Assembly (NCBI RefSeq): GCF_013302895.1
Contig: NZ_VJOK01000001.1
Span: 6,822,463-6,886,462, forward strand
Direction of reading: 5' to 3'
Source: Streptomyces albus subsp. chlorinus
GTDB taxonomy: Bacteria > Actinomycetota > Actinomycetes > Streptomycetales > Streptomycetaceae
Length of the DNA: 64,000 nt
The position numbers and the translations under genes were made by a program. The notes beneath the pieces were generated by a model. The model searched no databases. It was not told the origin of the DNA and saw only the letters and a list, made by a program, of their open reading frames with translations. Positions 51,389-60,814 of the stretch are shown in pieces; position 1 is the stretch's first letter, and each line of letters opens with the position of its first letter.

Positions 51389-52741
51389 TCAGTCGCGGTC
51401 GCGGGCGGCCGGGCTCTGCAGGGCGCCGGGGTCCGGTTGCCCGACGGCGGCCCGGTCGGTGCCGGCCGCCTCGAGCCGGTCCGGGACGGGGGCTTCCTCG
51501 CCGCGGTTCAGCTTGAATATGCGTTCGCCGTACTTGACCATGTCCACGTATTCGTGGATCGGCTTCCACTGGCCTTTGCTTCGCGCGAATGCCACGAGAG
51601 TTTTCCAGACCCGACTTTGTAGTTTGATGTATTTTACGTCTTGCCAGAGGAGGTAGAGGGACGGGTAGAGTTCGTTGTGTTCGATGACCGCCCAGTTCTT
51701 GGCGTAGTTGAGACTTTCGGCCCAGCTCGAGTAGTCGTCGTGGGAAGTGATGGGGCTGCCTCCGATTGCCATCAGGACGGTGTCCTTGTACTTCGTTTGT
51801 TTTTTATCGGCATTGTCGTTTCCGCTGGACTTTTTGTAGTCGGCGCCGGCGCCGATACCACGGAAGGACGCCGCGACGGAGCCTCCGAACGCCCTCCGTT
51901 CCTTCTCGGCCTGGGCGTACTCGTTGATATCGGTGGTGTCCGAGGCGTGGATGAGGCCGCCGAGGGTGAAGTACGCCGGAACGTAGAAGCCCCACTCCTC
52001 CAGGACCTTCATGAGTTTTTTGTAGTGGTCCTCGGTCACCTGGTCTCCTTCGAAGTCGAGGGCATCGTCGACCGCTTTGGCGAAATCGGCGTTGGGTTTG
52101 ACCTTTTTCAGGTCATGTTTCAGGATGACCTTGCGGACCGTGAAGCGGGTTACCAGGTGCTCGGTGGCCGTCCTACCGTCCTTGGACTTCTTGCTTTCGT
52201 GTTCGTATTCCGCCTTGGCGTCACCGAAGGGTGTCGTGAGTTGCACGGAGGCGGAATTTACGCCGGAAATCTCCAGGTGTCTGGTGAATTCGGAGAAACG
52301 GTATGTGGTGGCCTTTTCGGAACTGATGTCGGGCTGATTGGCGTCAGGCAACACCGCCGCGCATACGTTCTTGAATGTTTTCGTGAGACCGCGCTTTCCG
52401 GGAGTGCGTCCGCGAAAGACGCCCAGCTGGTCGAGAACATCTCTTTTCGTGGGGCTACTCAGGTGAAACCACTTCTCTCCTCCGTCGGGGTTGACGGACC
52501 CTTTGATCTTGCCGATGTAGAGCTTGTCATCTTCCTCCTTGTCCAGGGCCTCCGAGAGTTTCGTCGAGCTCTCGATGTCCCGGGCGAGAGGGGTGTCGTC
52601 AAGCAGGAAGTCATCGTCCGTGCCCATGATCGTGTCGGTGGTGAGCTTGCTGCGCGTGTCCGTTAGGAACGCGTCGGTGTCGAGTTTGAGCCCGCGGCCG
52701 TTTCCGTTGGTGTTCTTCACCTTCACAAGTTTCTCGCTCAT
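51389..52741 (-). CDS. MACPF/perforin-like domain protein without signal peptide
   Basis: 450 residues from ATG 52741 (AAGGAAAA upstream). The key motif is EEWGFYVPAYFTLGG near residues 247-261, which aligns without gaps to the MACPF/CDC signature Y-G-T-H-Y-x6-G-G. Regions before (FTRHLEISGVNSASVQLTTP) and after (FGGSVAASFRGIGAGADYKK) fit the beta-sheet and amphipathic parts of the fold, and SWAESLNYAKNWAVIEHNEL is a typical late block. There is no signal peptide or membrane anchor, so it starts in the cytoplasm. The gene is visibly less GC-rich than its neighbours and sits between IS remnants, which suggests recent transfer. Function unknown; candidates are lysis-dependent toxin, defence effector or part of a contractile system. 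Confidence 0.7.
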   Translation of the reverse strand: MSEKLVKVKNTNGNGRGLKLDTDAFLTDTRSKLTTDTIMGTDDDFLLDDTPLARDIESSTKLSEALDKEEDDKLYIGKIKGSVNPDGGEKWFHLSSPTKRDVLDQLGVFRGRTPGKRGLTKTFKNVCAAVLPDANQPDISSEKATTYRFSEFTRHLEISGVNSASVQLTTPFGDAKAEYEHESKKSKDGRTATEHLVTRFTVRKVILKHDLKKVKPNADFAKAVDDALDFEGDQVTEDHYKKLMKVLEEWGFYVPAYFTLGGLIHASDTTDINEYAQAEKERRAFGGSVAASFRGIGAGADYKKSSGNDNADKKQTKYKDTVLMAIGGSPITSHDDYSSWAESLNYAKNWAVIEHNELYPSLYLLWQDVKYIKLQSRVWKTLVAFARSKGQWKPIHEYVDMVKYGERIFKLNRGEEAPVPDRLEAAGTDRAAVGQPDPGALQSPAARDRD

Positions 52742-53306
52742 ATGCTTTTTCCTTTCCGGTTCTCTTCGTGGGCACGTGCCAAGTCCGCTTCCGCCCGCGG
52801 GGGCCGCGGGAAGCCCATCTGAGGTGTGATGTCGGATGGTGCCGCCGCAGGGCCGTGGGCGGCCCCTGAGCCCTGGCGGGATTCGGCCCCCGTAACGACA
52901 GCCCCGGTGAAACGGGGCCTTCTCGACCGGCACCCGTGGATGCGAGGCCGCGCGAACTCCTCCAAGGCGGGCGGGCGGTCCTCACCGTTCTCGTTCTCGG
53001 GGCGGATGATCGCTTCGTAAGGCCGTCGCGGTCCCGCACGGTTCGAGGTCCCGGACCGAAGCCGCCCGTCCCGAAAAACGCTACCTCCGCGCCCACGTCG
53101 GCACCTTCGCGCACAGTCGCCAAAAGTGGCTGCCCGTGGCGGGGCAAAGCACCCGAACCCCCATCCCAACTGCGAGGATGACCGTTGGCCGGTGGCGGTG
53201 CACCGGGCGTCGGCTCTGGACCGAACGAGTGAGGCCCAGTCGATCCGCCAGGCCCCCTCAGCCACGCCGGCTGAAGCTGGTCCAGCTCGCGTTCGGTCAA
53301 CGGCCG
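52742..53306. other. Gap between the MACPF gene and IS630
   Basis: About 565 bases with several open frames but none with start, ribosome site and recognisable protein. A ten-base palindrome GGCACGTGCC (52771-52780) lies about 30 bases upstream of the MACPF start and could be an operator. The right part is cut by the IS630 element at CTAG. Confidence 0.35.
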
Positions 53307-54404
53307 CTAGTGACCTGAGTCAGAGATTCGTCGACAGTAAGTGGCGACCTTGTCGAGGATCTCGTCGGCTGTCTTGGTCCAGACGAACGGCTTGGGGTCC
53401 TCGTTCCAGTCGGTGAGCCAGGTCCGGATGTCGCGTTCGAGGGCTTGGACGGAGCGGTGGACGCCGCGCTTGAGCTTGTTTTGGGTCAGCTCGGCGAACC
53501 ACCGCTCGACCAGGTTCAGCCAGGAAGCACCAGTGGGTGTGAAGTGCAGGTGGAACCGCGGGTGCGCCAGCAGCCACCGCTTGATGTCCGGCGTCTTGTG
53601 GGTCGCGTAGTTGTCCAGGATCAGGTGGACTTCCAGGCGGTCGGGGACCTCCTTGTCGAGCTTGGTCAGGAACTTCTTGAACTCCGCCGCCCGGTGGCGG
53701 CGGTGCAGGGAGCCGATGACTTTCCCGGTGGCGACCTCCAGGGCGGCGAAGAGGGTGGTCGTGCCGGCCCGGAGACAGTCGTGACTGCGGCGTTCGGAAA
53801 CACCGGGCATCATCGGCAGGATGGGCTGGGACCGGTTCAGGGCCTGGATCTGCGACTTCTCGTCCACGCACAGCACGAGCGCCTTCTCCGGCGGATCGAG
53901 ATAGAGGCCGACGACGTCACGAACCTTGTCGATGAACAGCGGATCGGTGGACAGCTTGAATGTCTGCGACCGGTGCGGCGCCAGTGCGAACGCCCGCCAG
54001 ATCCGCGAGACGGTCGACTGCGACATGCCCGTGGCCGCTGCCATCGATCTGGTGGACCAGTGGGTGGCGTTCTTCGGCGTCTCCTCGAGTGTCTTGACGA
54101 TGACTCTCTCGACGTCAGCATCGGTGATCTTCCGCGGGACGCCGGGCCGCGGATCGTCGCACAGACCGTCCAGTCCCCGTTCGAGGAAGCGGCGCCGCCA
54201 GGTGCGGACCGTGTCCGGAACGACCCCTGACCGGCGGGACACCTCCATGATCGAGTGGCCTTCAGCGCACTCCAGCACGATCCGCGACCGCAGGGCCAGA
54301 GCCTGGGCCGTTGTTCTGCGACGCACCCAGCCCTCCAGCACGGTCCGCTGGGCATCAGTGAGCGACAACGGCGGAATCTTCGGACCCGGACGACTCATAC
54401 CCAA
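53307..54404 (-). CDS. IS630-family transposase
   Basis: 365 residues. A helix-turn-helix region (SIMEVSRRSGVVPDTVRTWR) and a second one (AAATGMSQSTVSRIW) precede the DDE catalytic domain: Asp in LVLCVDEKSQIQAL, Asp in LILDNYATHKTPDIKRWL, and Glu in SWLNLVERWFAEL. All three are present, so the enzyme is probably active. The frame runs through the terminal inverted repeat to the last base, and its stop codon TAG is formed from the TA target duplication plus the flanking base. Confidence 0.92.
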   Translation of the reverse strand: MGMSRPGPKIPPLSLTDAQRTVLEGWVRRRTTAQALALRSRIVLECAEGHSIMEVSRRSGVVPDTVRTWRRRFLERGLDGLCDDPRPGVPRKITDADVERVIVKTLEETPKNATHWSTRSMAAATGMSQSTVSRIWRAFALAPHRSQTFKLSTDPLFIDKVRDVVGLYLDPPEKALVLCVDEKSQIQALNRSQPILPMMPGVSERRSHDCLRAGTTTLFAALEVATGKVIGSLHRRHRAAEFKKFLTKLDKEVPDRLEVHLILDNYATHKTPDIKRWLLAHPRFHLHFTPTGASWLNLVERWFAELTQNKLKRGVHRSVQALERDIRTWLTDWNEDPKPFVWTKTADEILDKVATYCRRISDSGH

Positions 54405-54434
54405 CCAACGACGAACCTCTGACTCAGGTCACTA
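53308..54434 (-). mobile_element. IS630-family insertion sequence, intact
   Basis: Ends are inverted repeats GTGACCTGAGTCAGAG(a/g)TTCG on both sides, flanked by the TA dinucleotide duplication typical of IS630/Tc1-mariner elements (53308-53309 and 54433-54434) within a CTAG context. It contains one transposase gene. It lies directly against the left end of the IS701-family element. Confidence 0.9.
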
Positions 54435-54435
54435 G

Positions 54436-55839
54436 TAGTGCTTCGTTAGGTCGGGTGATCTCGTCTGGTGGTGGGCATCTGCTCTGCTATGAAGCTGGGA
54501 GAGGTGGAACGGCTCCGGGGTGAGTTAGCGGAGTTCGTTGCGGATGTGTTCGCCTCGCTGCCGCGGCGGGATCAGCGGCGGTGGGGCGCGTGTTATCTGC
54601 GGGGTCTGATGCTGGACGGCCGGCGTAAGTCGATCCAGCCGATGGCCGAGCGGCTGCCGGAGGGCAACATGCAGGCCCTGCAGCAATTCGTGAACCAGTC
54701 GCCGTGGGAGTGGATGCCGGTACGACAGCGGATCGCGCAGAGACTGAGTGAGGCGATCAGCCCTGAGGTGTGGGTGGTCGACGACGTGTCGTTTCCCAAG
54801 TGCGGCAGTGCTTCGGTCGGGGTGGCCCGGCAGTACTGCGGAGCGCTGGGCAAGCGGGCGAACTGCCAGGTCGCGGTCAGTGTGCACGCGGCCACCGACA
54901 CGTCGTCGTGCCCGTTGGGGTGGGAGTTGTTCCTGCCCGGGGAGTGGACGGACGATGATCGGCGGCGCCGGCGGGCTGGGGTCCCTGAGGAGGTCGGGCA
55001 TGTGTCCAAGACGCGCCTGGCTCTGGGATTGCTGGAGGGGCTGGCCGCACAGGGTTTAGCAGTGCCGGTGCTCGTGGCCGATGCCGGTTACGGCCGCAGC
55101 GTGGCCTTCCGGCTCGCGTTGGAGGAACGCGGCTGGTCCTACGTCATGGCGGTGGACCCCAGGGAGATTGCCCGCCCGGCCACGGCCGAGCCGCATCAGC
55201 CGGAATACGGCGGGCTGGGACCACCCACCCTGCCCCGCTACCGCGAAGCTCCCCGGCCCTTGACCGGGTTCGTCGATGCCGGCACCTCCTTCGAGGAGGT
55301 CACCTGGCGCCAGGGCAGCAAGTCGATGATGACCTCGCGATTCGCCGTGCTGGAGGTGCGGCCCTCGGGCAAGGAAGCCTGCCGCACGGCCCAGGAACAG
55401 GCCGGTGGACGCAGCCGGTGGGACGGCGTTCTGCCGATGCGGACACTGCTGGTCGAGCAGCCCGCGGACGAGGCCGGGCCGACCGGCTACTGGATGACCA
55501 ACCTGCCCGCCACCACCCCGGTCGCCGATCTGGTGCGGTGGGCAAAGATGCGCTGGCGCATCGAGCACGACTACCGCGAGCTCAAGCACGGCCTGGGCCT
55601 GGACCACTTCGAGGGCCGCACCTGGCGCGGCTGGCACCACCACGTCACCCTCGTCACCGCCGCCCAGGCCTTCCTCACCCTCCGGCGGCTCGACCCCAAA
55701 GCCCGGACGCCGGCCTGACCCTCTACCAAGTCCTGGACGCACTCCAGGACCTACTGAGGTGCTGGACCGGCATCTGCACCACCTGCGGCCGACCCCTCAC
55801 CACCAGCAAAACCACAGCAAGAACCTAACGAAGCACTAC
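54436..55839 (+). mobile_element. IS701-family insertion sequence, apparently intact
   Basis: Both ends carry the inverted repeat (A)GTAGTGCTTCGTTAGGT: left at about 54434-54451, right near 55823-55841. With ends at TAGTGCTTCG the flanking four bases are CTAG on the left and CTAA on the right, close to the CTAG duplication known for IS701 elements. One transposase gene fills it. The left CTAG is shared with the adjoining IS630. Confidence 0.85.
54468..55718 (+). CDS. IS701-family transposase
   Basis: About 416 residues. The DDE residues are seen as Asp in WVVDDVSFPKCGSAS, Asp in VLVADAGYGRSVAFRLALEE and Glu in WRIEHDYRELKHGLGLDHFE, the latter being the YREL signature of the IS4/IS701 superfamily. 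GELAEFVADVFASLPRRDQR near the start is typical of streptomycete IS701 members. GTG 54468 gives the longest form; ATG 54489 is equally possible and neither has a clear ribosome site. The frame is uninterrupted. Confidence 0.92.
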   Translation: MVGICSAMKLGEVERLRGELAEFVADVFASLPRRDQRRWGACYLRGLMLDGRRKSIQPMAERLPEGNMQALQQFVNQSPWEWMPVRQRIAQRLSEAISPEVWVVDDVSFPKCGSASVGVARQYCGALGKRANCQVAVSVHAATDTSSCPLGWELFLPGEWTDDDRRRRRAGVPEEVGHVSKTRLALGLLEGLAAQGLAVPVLVADAGYGRSVAFRLALEERGWSYVMAVDPREIARPATAEPHQPEYGGLGPPTLPRYREAPRPLTGFVDAGTSFEEVTWRQGSKSMMTSRFAVLEVRPSGKEACRTAQEQAGGRSRWDGVLPMRTLLVEQPADEAGPTGYWMTNLPATTPVADLVRWAKMRWRIEHDYRELKHGLGLDHFEGRTWRGWHHHVTLVTAAQAFLTLRRLDPKARTPA

Positions 55840-55939
55840 TAACAAAATGTCCCGCGAACTGACGGGAGAATCCACGCCAACCTGGCGAATCGAGACGGAC
55901 ATGACTGCCACAACAGCCTGAACGGTGATCAGACGCTCT

Positions 55940-57074
55940 CTAAGAGGGGGCCGGTTTCGGAGGCGCCTTGGACCCGGGGCGCCGAGCGTGGGTGCGGGCG
56001 CGAGCAGCGGCAGCACGGGCGGCAGCCGGTACCCCAGATGGCTTGGTTGTGGCCATCCCTTCCGGCTCGGAGGTGGCCATGGCGGTGCATCGGCGTCGGC
56101 GCAGCTCATCGAGTGGGACGAGAGCGGCGGCGGCCTGGGCGATGAGCCGGCCGGGTGCGAGGGACGCTTCGTCGGCCAGGTCACGGATTTGCCGGGCGGA
56201 GGCCGCAGCTGTGCGTAGCAGGGAGGCGTCGAGGACCTGTTCCGCGAAGTAGTCTGCCGAGCCTCTCGCGGCGATGCCGCACACTTGGCGGACGCGGTCG
56301 GCCTCCAGTGTGCCGTCGGCGAGTGCTCCTCGGCGCTGGCATTCCCACAGCACGGTGAGCTGGTCGACCGGCTCGCCCCGGTGGTGCAGTGCCCCCAGGG
56401 CCCGGTAGATGTGCGCGTGTCCGGGGTCGGCGAAGTCCTCCGGGCGCAGCCAGCCGGCCACCTCCCGCATCTGCTGCGGGTACGTGGCGAGGGCGCCCAG
56501 AGGAGGGACTCTTCCTCGGCCAGGACACGCTCATCCGCCGAGCCCTGCGCAGGGACAGGCGCGGCACGTGATGTTCCGACTCGTGGGGCCGGGCGCTCGG
56601 TGCCCCAGCGGCGCCCCAGGTCATCGAGCACGTCACTGAGGACGTGGGCGTGCTGGAGAGTTTCGGCGACGCCCGCCGCTCGGGCGGCGTGGTGCAGGCG
56701 GGTGGCGTGTTCGGTGACGCTGCGGTGGATAGCGCCTTCCAGCACCATCCGCCCCTAGACCGGGGCGTGTGCGGGGCGGGGGCAGGCCGAAGCGAGGGAG
56801 TGCACGTAGCCGACCGTGATGCCGCGCGCGTGTGTGTTGGCCTTCTCGCGGGTGTGTTGACCCAGGCGAGGGGAACCGGTGCGTCCGGCGACGCCTTCGT
56901 CGTGGGGTGCTGTTCGGTACGCAGGTCGAGCATCGCCGCATACAGGGCGGCGTGCGCGGGCCGGTAGAAGTGCCCGGGGCGCAGCCATCCGGACAGCCGC
57001 CCGAGCTGGCGCGGCTCCAGCAGCACCGCGCCCAGGACCGCCTGCTCGGCCTGCACCAGCGGCGTCTGTGTCAC
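55940..57074 (-). pseudogene. Protein with two DnaB-helicase N-terminal-like domains, frameshifted
   Basis: Starts at 57074 with LVQAEQAVLGAVLLEPRQLG and LSGWLRPGHFYRPAHAALYA, the helical N-terminal domain of replicative helicase DnaB. A similar second domain follows: VLAEEESLL[..]REVAGWLRPEDFADPGHAHI, ending in LALRRR-type sequence. No helicase ATPase domain is present. The coding sequence is broken three times: a frame change near 56,850, an amber codon at 56755-56757 where tryptophan is expected, and a frame change near 56,505. Such ATPase-less DnaB-N proteins occur in Streptomyces conjugative elements with unknown role. Its start overlaps the preceding small gene by four bases. Confidence 0.7.
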
Positions 57075-57277
57075 CCGTGCTCCACAGCTGCGACGGCGCG
57101 GTTCGCCTCTGCCAGGTCAGCGGCATGACGGTCGAGAACGTGCGCGAGCGCGGCATCGGCCGGAACGGCACCGCTGGAAGCGACGAGCCACCAGCGGCCC
57201 TCCCGGCGTACGGCAGGGCCGCCGGCAAGGTGCCCGGTGCGTGGGGGAGCGGATGTCGGCCGGTTGGGAGAGGACAT
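57071..57277 (-). CDS. Small element-specific protein, 68 residues
   Basis: Starts at ATG 57277 with GAGG upstream and ends inside the first codons of the DnaB-N-domain gene (ATGA overlap). The protein has a Pro-rich start, then GRWWLVASSGAVPADAALAH and HAADLAEANRAVAAVEHG. Its tight packing between the coupling-ATPase gene and the DnaB-N gene argues that it is real. No function recognised. Confidence 0.6.
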   Translation of the reverse strand: MSSPNRPTSAPPRTGHLAGGPAVRREGRWWLVASSGAVPADAALAHVLDRHAADLAEANRAVAAVEHG

Positions 57278-57361
57278 GGGGTACCTCGGCGAGACGAGCG
57301 GCTGGGCGGAGACGGGCGGTGTGCCGGAGTCTCGCCGGGGTGAGGCGCGGGGGAGGTGGGG

Positions 57362-59154
57362 TCATGCGGCCGGTCCGTACTGGTCGCGGTTGGAATGATC
57401 TTTGGCGAGGGCGCGTTCGGTGATGGCGGCTGTGGCCTTTTTCGAGGCGGTGCCGAGCCGGTCGGCGTCCGGCTCGCGGTACCAGGGCTTGAGGTCGAGC
57501 AGGGCGGGGCGGATGCCGGTGGCCAGCAGGAGGGCCGATCCCTTGGGCAGGGCGCGGATCGCGTCGGCGGGCAGGACGCGTTCGGTCCGCATGGACACGG
57601 AGGAGGACTTGCCCGTATCGCTGGAGGAGACCGACACGGTCTGCACTTCGTGGTCCCCGGCCAGGCGGCTGAGTTTGTCGGCGAAGTCGGCGTCGTCGAT
57701 GCCGGAGCCGATGAGTTTGATGGTGGCGGCGGACCAGAGGGCGTCCATGCCGGTCTCGCCCCACACGCGCTGCCCTTGCCGGTAGGACTGCAGGATGGTG
57801 ATGGGGATGACGCCGCGGGAGCCGGGGTGGGAGTACAGGTCCGGCAGGTCCTGGATGTTGCACACGTTGGCGGCCTCGTCCAGGATCGCCAGCATCGGCG
57901 GGTCCAGGCGGCCTCCGGCGCGTTCGGCCTGGATGACGGCCGCGCGCATCACCGCGTCGGCGGCGGCGGCGATGATCGCTGAGGCGGAGCCGCCGTCCTT
58001 GGACAGCAGGAACAGCGTGTCCGTACTGGTGGCGAACCCTGCCGGGTCGAACTCCCGCAGCGTCAAGCCGGACGGCGGTGGGGTGACCCAGGCGGCGATG
58101 CGCGGATCCAGCAGGCAGCTGGCGTACTGCCGGGCGGTCTCGAAAATGCCGTCCTGGGTCTCGACAGCACCGGCAACAGTGCCTTGCAACTGTGCGGCGA
58201 CGGCATCCAGGCCGGCGTCGGTGAGCAGGTCGATCGGGGTGCGGTCGGCCGGGGAGGCGAGCCAGGCCATCACTTCGGTCATCGGCCGCTGCCCGCGGGC
58301 AGCGGCCAGGAACAGCGCGGTGAGCGTGTTGGCCGCGGCCGTGGACCAGAAGTCCCCGGCGCTGGACTCGTCCACGGAGGCGGTGACGAAGTGCTGGGCC
58401 AGGCGGCGGGCTCCGGCCAGGTCGTGGGCGTCGGCGAGGATGTTCCACCACATCGTCTGCTCGGCATGCGCGATCTGCTGCGGATCCAGCGTCCACACCG
58501 TCCCCACCCGGGAACGTGCGTCGAGCGTGGTGGTGAAGGCGTCGTTGGCCGCCTTGTTGGATGTCAGCAGCACCGGCCCGGGGCGCGCAGGATCGCGGGT
58601 ATGGCCAGGCCGGAGGTCTTGCCGGACCGAGGCGCCATGATCGTGAGGAGGACGTCCTCCCAGGAGGAGCGGACTTCCGTGGCGCCGGGCTTGAGGGTGC
58701 CCAGCAGCACACCGCGATCGTCGGGGGCGACGTCCTTCGGCTGGGTGTCGGCGAGGCTTGCGCGCAGGCCGGTGGCCCTGGCTGCTGCCTTCTTCGGCAG
58801 CAGGTCGCCCAGGGCCTGCTGGTCGGCCAGGCCCGACCGGCTCGGGCGATGGCGCAGCCACAGCTTCACGCTCGCGAACGTGATCGTGACCAGGACCACG
58901 GCGGGGAGGCCGTAGCAGCACACGAGCAGAGCCGGGCGTGGAAGGTGGGGCCAGACCTGGTGGGGGTGAAAGAGGACTCGCGTGGGCCCGTACGGTGCCC
59001 AGGTGCCGGAGCCGAGAGCGGTGTTGGCGAGGTTGCCGAACAGCCAGGCAAGTGAGCCGCCGCCGATTCCGAGGGCGGCCAGGGCGAGCAGGAGAGAGAG
59101 CAGGACGTCCGTGCCGGTGGTGGTCGACGGCGTCCTGGTACGCGCATCAGACAA
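57362..59154 (-). pseudogene. TraG/VirD4-type conjugative coupling ATPase, frameshifted
   Basis: The N-terminal part (59154 down to about 58,580) has two membrane segments (VLLSLLLALAALGIGGGSLA and LLVCCYGLPAVVLVTITFAS), then a P-loop-like LLTIMAPRSGKTSGLAIPAI. The rest, in another frame, begins VLLTSNKAANDAF and carries LAILDEAANVCNIQDLPDLY (Walker B with the TraG/TraM-recognition signature) and RQGQRVWGETGM, ending at 57362. A one-base deletion in a CCGG run near 58,575 separates the two. Full length would be about 597 residues, normal for the family, which passes DNA to the mating channel. The TTG start at 59154 is uncertain. Confidence 0.8.
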
Positions 59155-59235
59155 GACGGGATCTCAGAACATGCGAGGTCGGGCGGGGGAGCGCGGGGTG
59201 AGGCGGGTGTTCTGCGCGTGATCACGGGTGTGCTC

Positions 59236-59667
59236 CTAGCGGTGGCGGCGCGGGGACGGGGCGGGCGATGAGGGCGGGACCGGGCGGGCGGCATTCGCGC
59301 CGGGTGTGGGGGCGACCGTGCTCTGGGGGGCGGTGGCGTTGTAGTGCGCGACGCGGTCGCGCCAGTGTGGCTTTTCGGGAGGACCGAGTTCGCGTAGTTG
59401 CCGGGGCAGGCCGAGGCCGCGCAGCTCCTCGGAGGCGTCATCCAGCTCGTCTCGCAGCTCGGTCAGCGTGCCGGCGGCCTCCTCGAACCGGCAGGCCAGC
59501 TCAAAGCCCTCGTCGGCCCCGGAGGCACGGGCCTCTTCAGCGGCGGCCTCGAAGAACTCGCCCAGCCGCGCCAGCGCGCCGAAGTCCGGGTGCAGCACCT
59601 GGTCGGTGTGGTGTTTGGCGCGGGCGTAGGTGTGCGTGCTGGTCATCCGGTGGGTCAGCCCCCGCAC
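59236..59667 (-). CDS. Element-specific helical protein, 5' end possibly frameshifted
   Basis: 136 to 143 residues: RAKHHTDQVLHPDFGALARL, FFEAAAEEARASGADEGFEL and GTLTELRDELDDASEELRGL indicate a long helical, perhaps coiled-coil, middle, with a Pro/Ala-rich tail. GTG 59667 and ATG 59646 are in-frame starts without good ribosome sites. A better site (GAGGA) lies before GTG 59719, but that frame (MPNPTP...) differs by one base in a run of six C residues; removing one C would give MPNPTPDPEDTYTVGRLVRG joined to this protein. It lies between the coupling-ATPase gene and the next conserved element gene. Confidence 0.6.
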   Translation of the reverse strand: MRGLTHRMTSTHTYARAKHHTDQVLHPDFGALARLGEFFEAAAEEARASGADEGFELACRFEEAAGTLTELRDELDDASEELRGLGLPRQLRELGPPEKPHWRDRVAHYNATAPQSTVAPTPGANAARPVPPSSPAPSPRRHR

Positions 59668-59731
59668 GAGTCGGCCGACGGTGTAGGTGTCCTCGGGGTC
59701 GGGGGGTGGGGTTCGGCACGGTGCCAGGTCC

Positions 59732-60747
59732 TCAGAAGTGCGGGTTTTCGGTGGGGCGGTCGGCGTCGTTGGCGGCTTCGAGGAGTTCGGGGAGGTTTGC
59801 CGGATCGGCGTCGCGGTTGTCGATCCACCACCCCGCGCGAGTCACCGGCCGGACCGCGTCCTCGATCGCCTCCCAGGCGTGCTCGTCCAGCTCGCCCTCG
59901 GCGACCAGAGCGGTGTAGGCGGCGGTCACCAGATGGCGGCGGCAGCGGGCCGCCCAGCCGACTGCGCGCTCGCTGCCCTCCAGCGGCGGCATCCGGTACT
60001 GCTCGGCCCACGCCTCGGCCTCGGCCGCTTCTTCGGCGCGCTTGGTGGCCAGCGACTCGGCCTTCGACACGGGGTCCCCGTCGCGGGCCGCGCGCCAGCA
60101 GTCAGTGCTTAGCTGCACTAGCCAACTTCTGACCTGCTGCGCTGCACTCGACAGTGCGGCAGAGGGCAGTCCCGACACCGGGCTGGGAACCGCCGTCTGC
60201 GGTGAGGGAGCGGGTTGGCGAGGAATGGTGAGGTGGAGGTCGGCTTCGATGCGCCGGGCCTCAGCGGCGAGCCGCCGCCCGAGGTTGTGCGGCTGATCCT
60301 GCCAGACGCCGTCCTGCCGGATGAGGTTGGCCAGCAGATCCAGACGTCCCGGCTGGGCTTGGACGGCGATCCAGCGGCACCCTTCGTCGTCTCCCGGGAT
60401 CTCGATCTCCGCGACGCGTGCGAGCCGATGGGCGATCTCCGACCACTCCGGGCCGGTGAGATCCCGCTCGCCGATCGGCAGCCGCACATCGATGTGCAAG
60501 ATCGCATGGCGATTATCCTCGGGACTGGCCGCGAAGGGATGTTCGTGCAGCGGGTCCTCCAGTGCTCGGCCCACTGGAGGGATGTCCACGTCGCTTGTTC
60601 GTCGTCAAGGGTGTAGTCATCCAGGCCGGGCCAGTAGGCGACGACCGTGTATGCGGTCAGGCCCTCCTGTGGTGACACCCGCCGCCCCAGTGCTTCACTG
60701 AGCGGGTCATGGGGGGTGTGCTCACGGTGGTTGACGCGGGGAATCAC
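59732..60747 (-). pseudogene. Element-specific protein with C-terminal RAGWWIDxRD domain, frameshifted
   Basis: The 5' part (60747 to about 60,580) reads RVSPQEGLTAYTVVAYWPGL and DDYTLDDEQATWTSLQWAEH. A frame change there joins DPLHEHPFAASPEDNRHAIL and IDVRLPIGERDLTGPEWSEI, and continues to the stop at 59732. The C-terminal 110 residues include MPPLEGSERAVGWAARCRRH and VTRAGWWIDNRDADPANLPE. I do not recognise a catalytic motif; it may belong to the mobilisation machinery because of its place next to the coupling ATPase. A diverged copy of the C-terminal domain occurs at 62561-62930. Confidence 0.6.
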
Positions 60748-60814
60748 GCCGGTATGCCTCCGATCGGACCGGTGGGCAGGCTCAGAGAACGCCGGCGAAG
60801 GTGGCGGTGGAGAC

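Noticed and set aside
52611..53300. Minus-strand frame starting MTERELDQLQPAWLRG upstream of the MACPF gene
   Set aside because: No recognisable continuation, ribosome site or composition of a real protein; could be a stub cut by the IS630, but not supportable.
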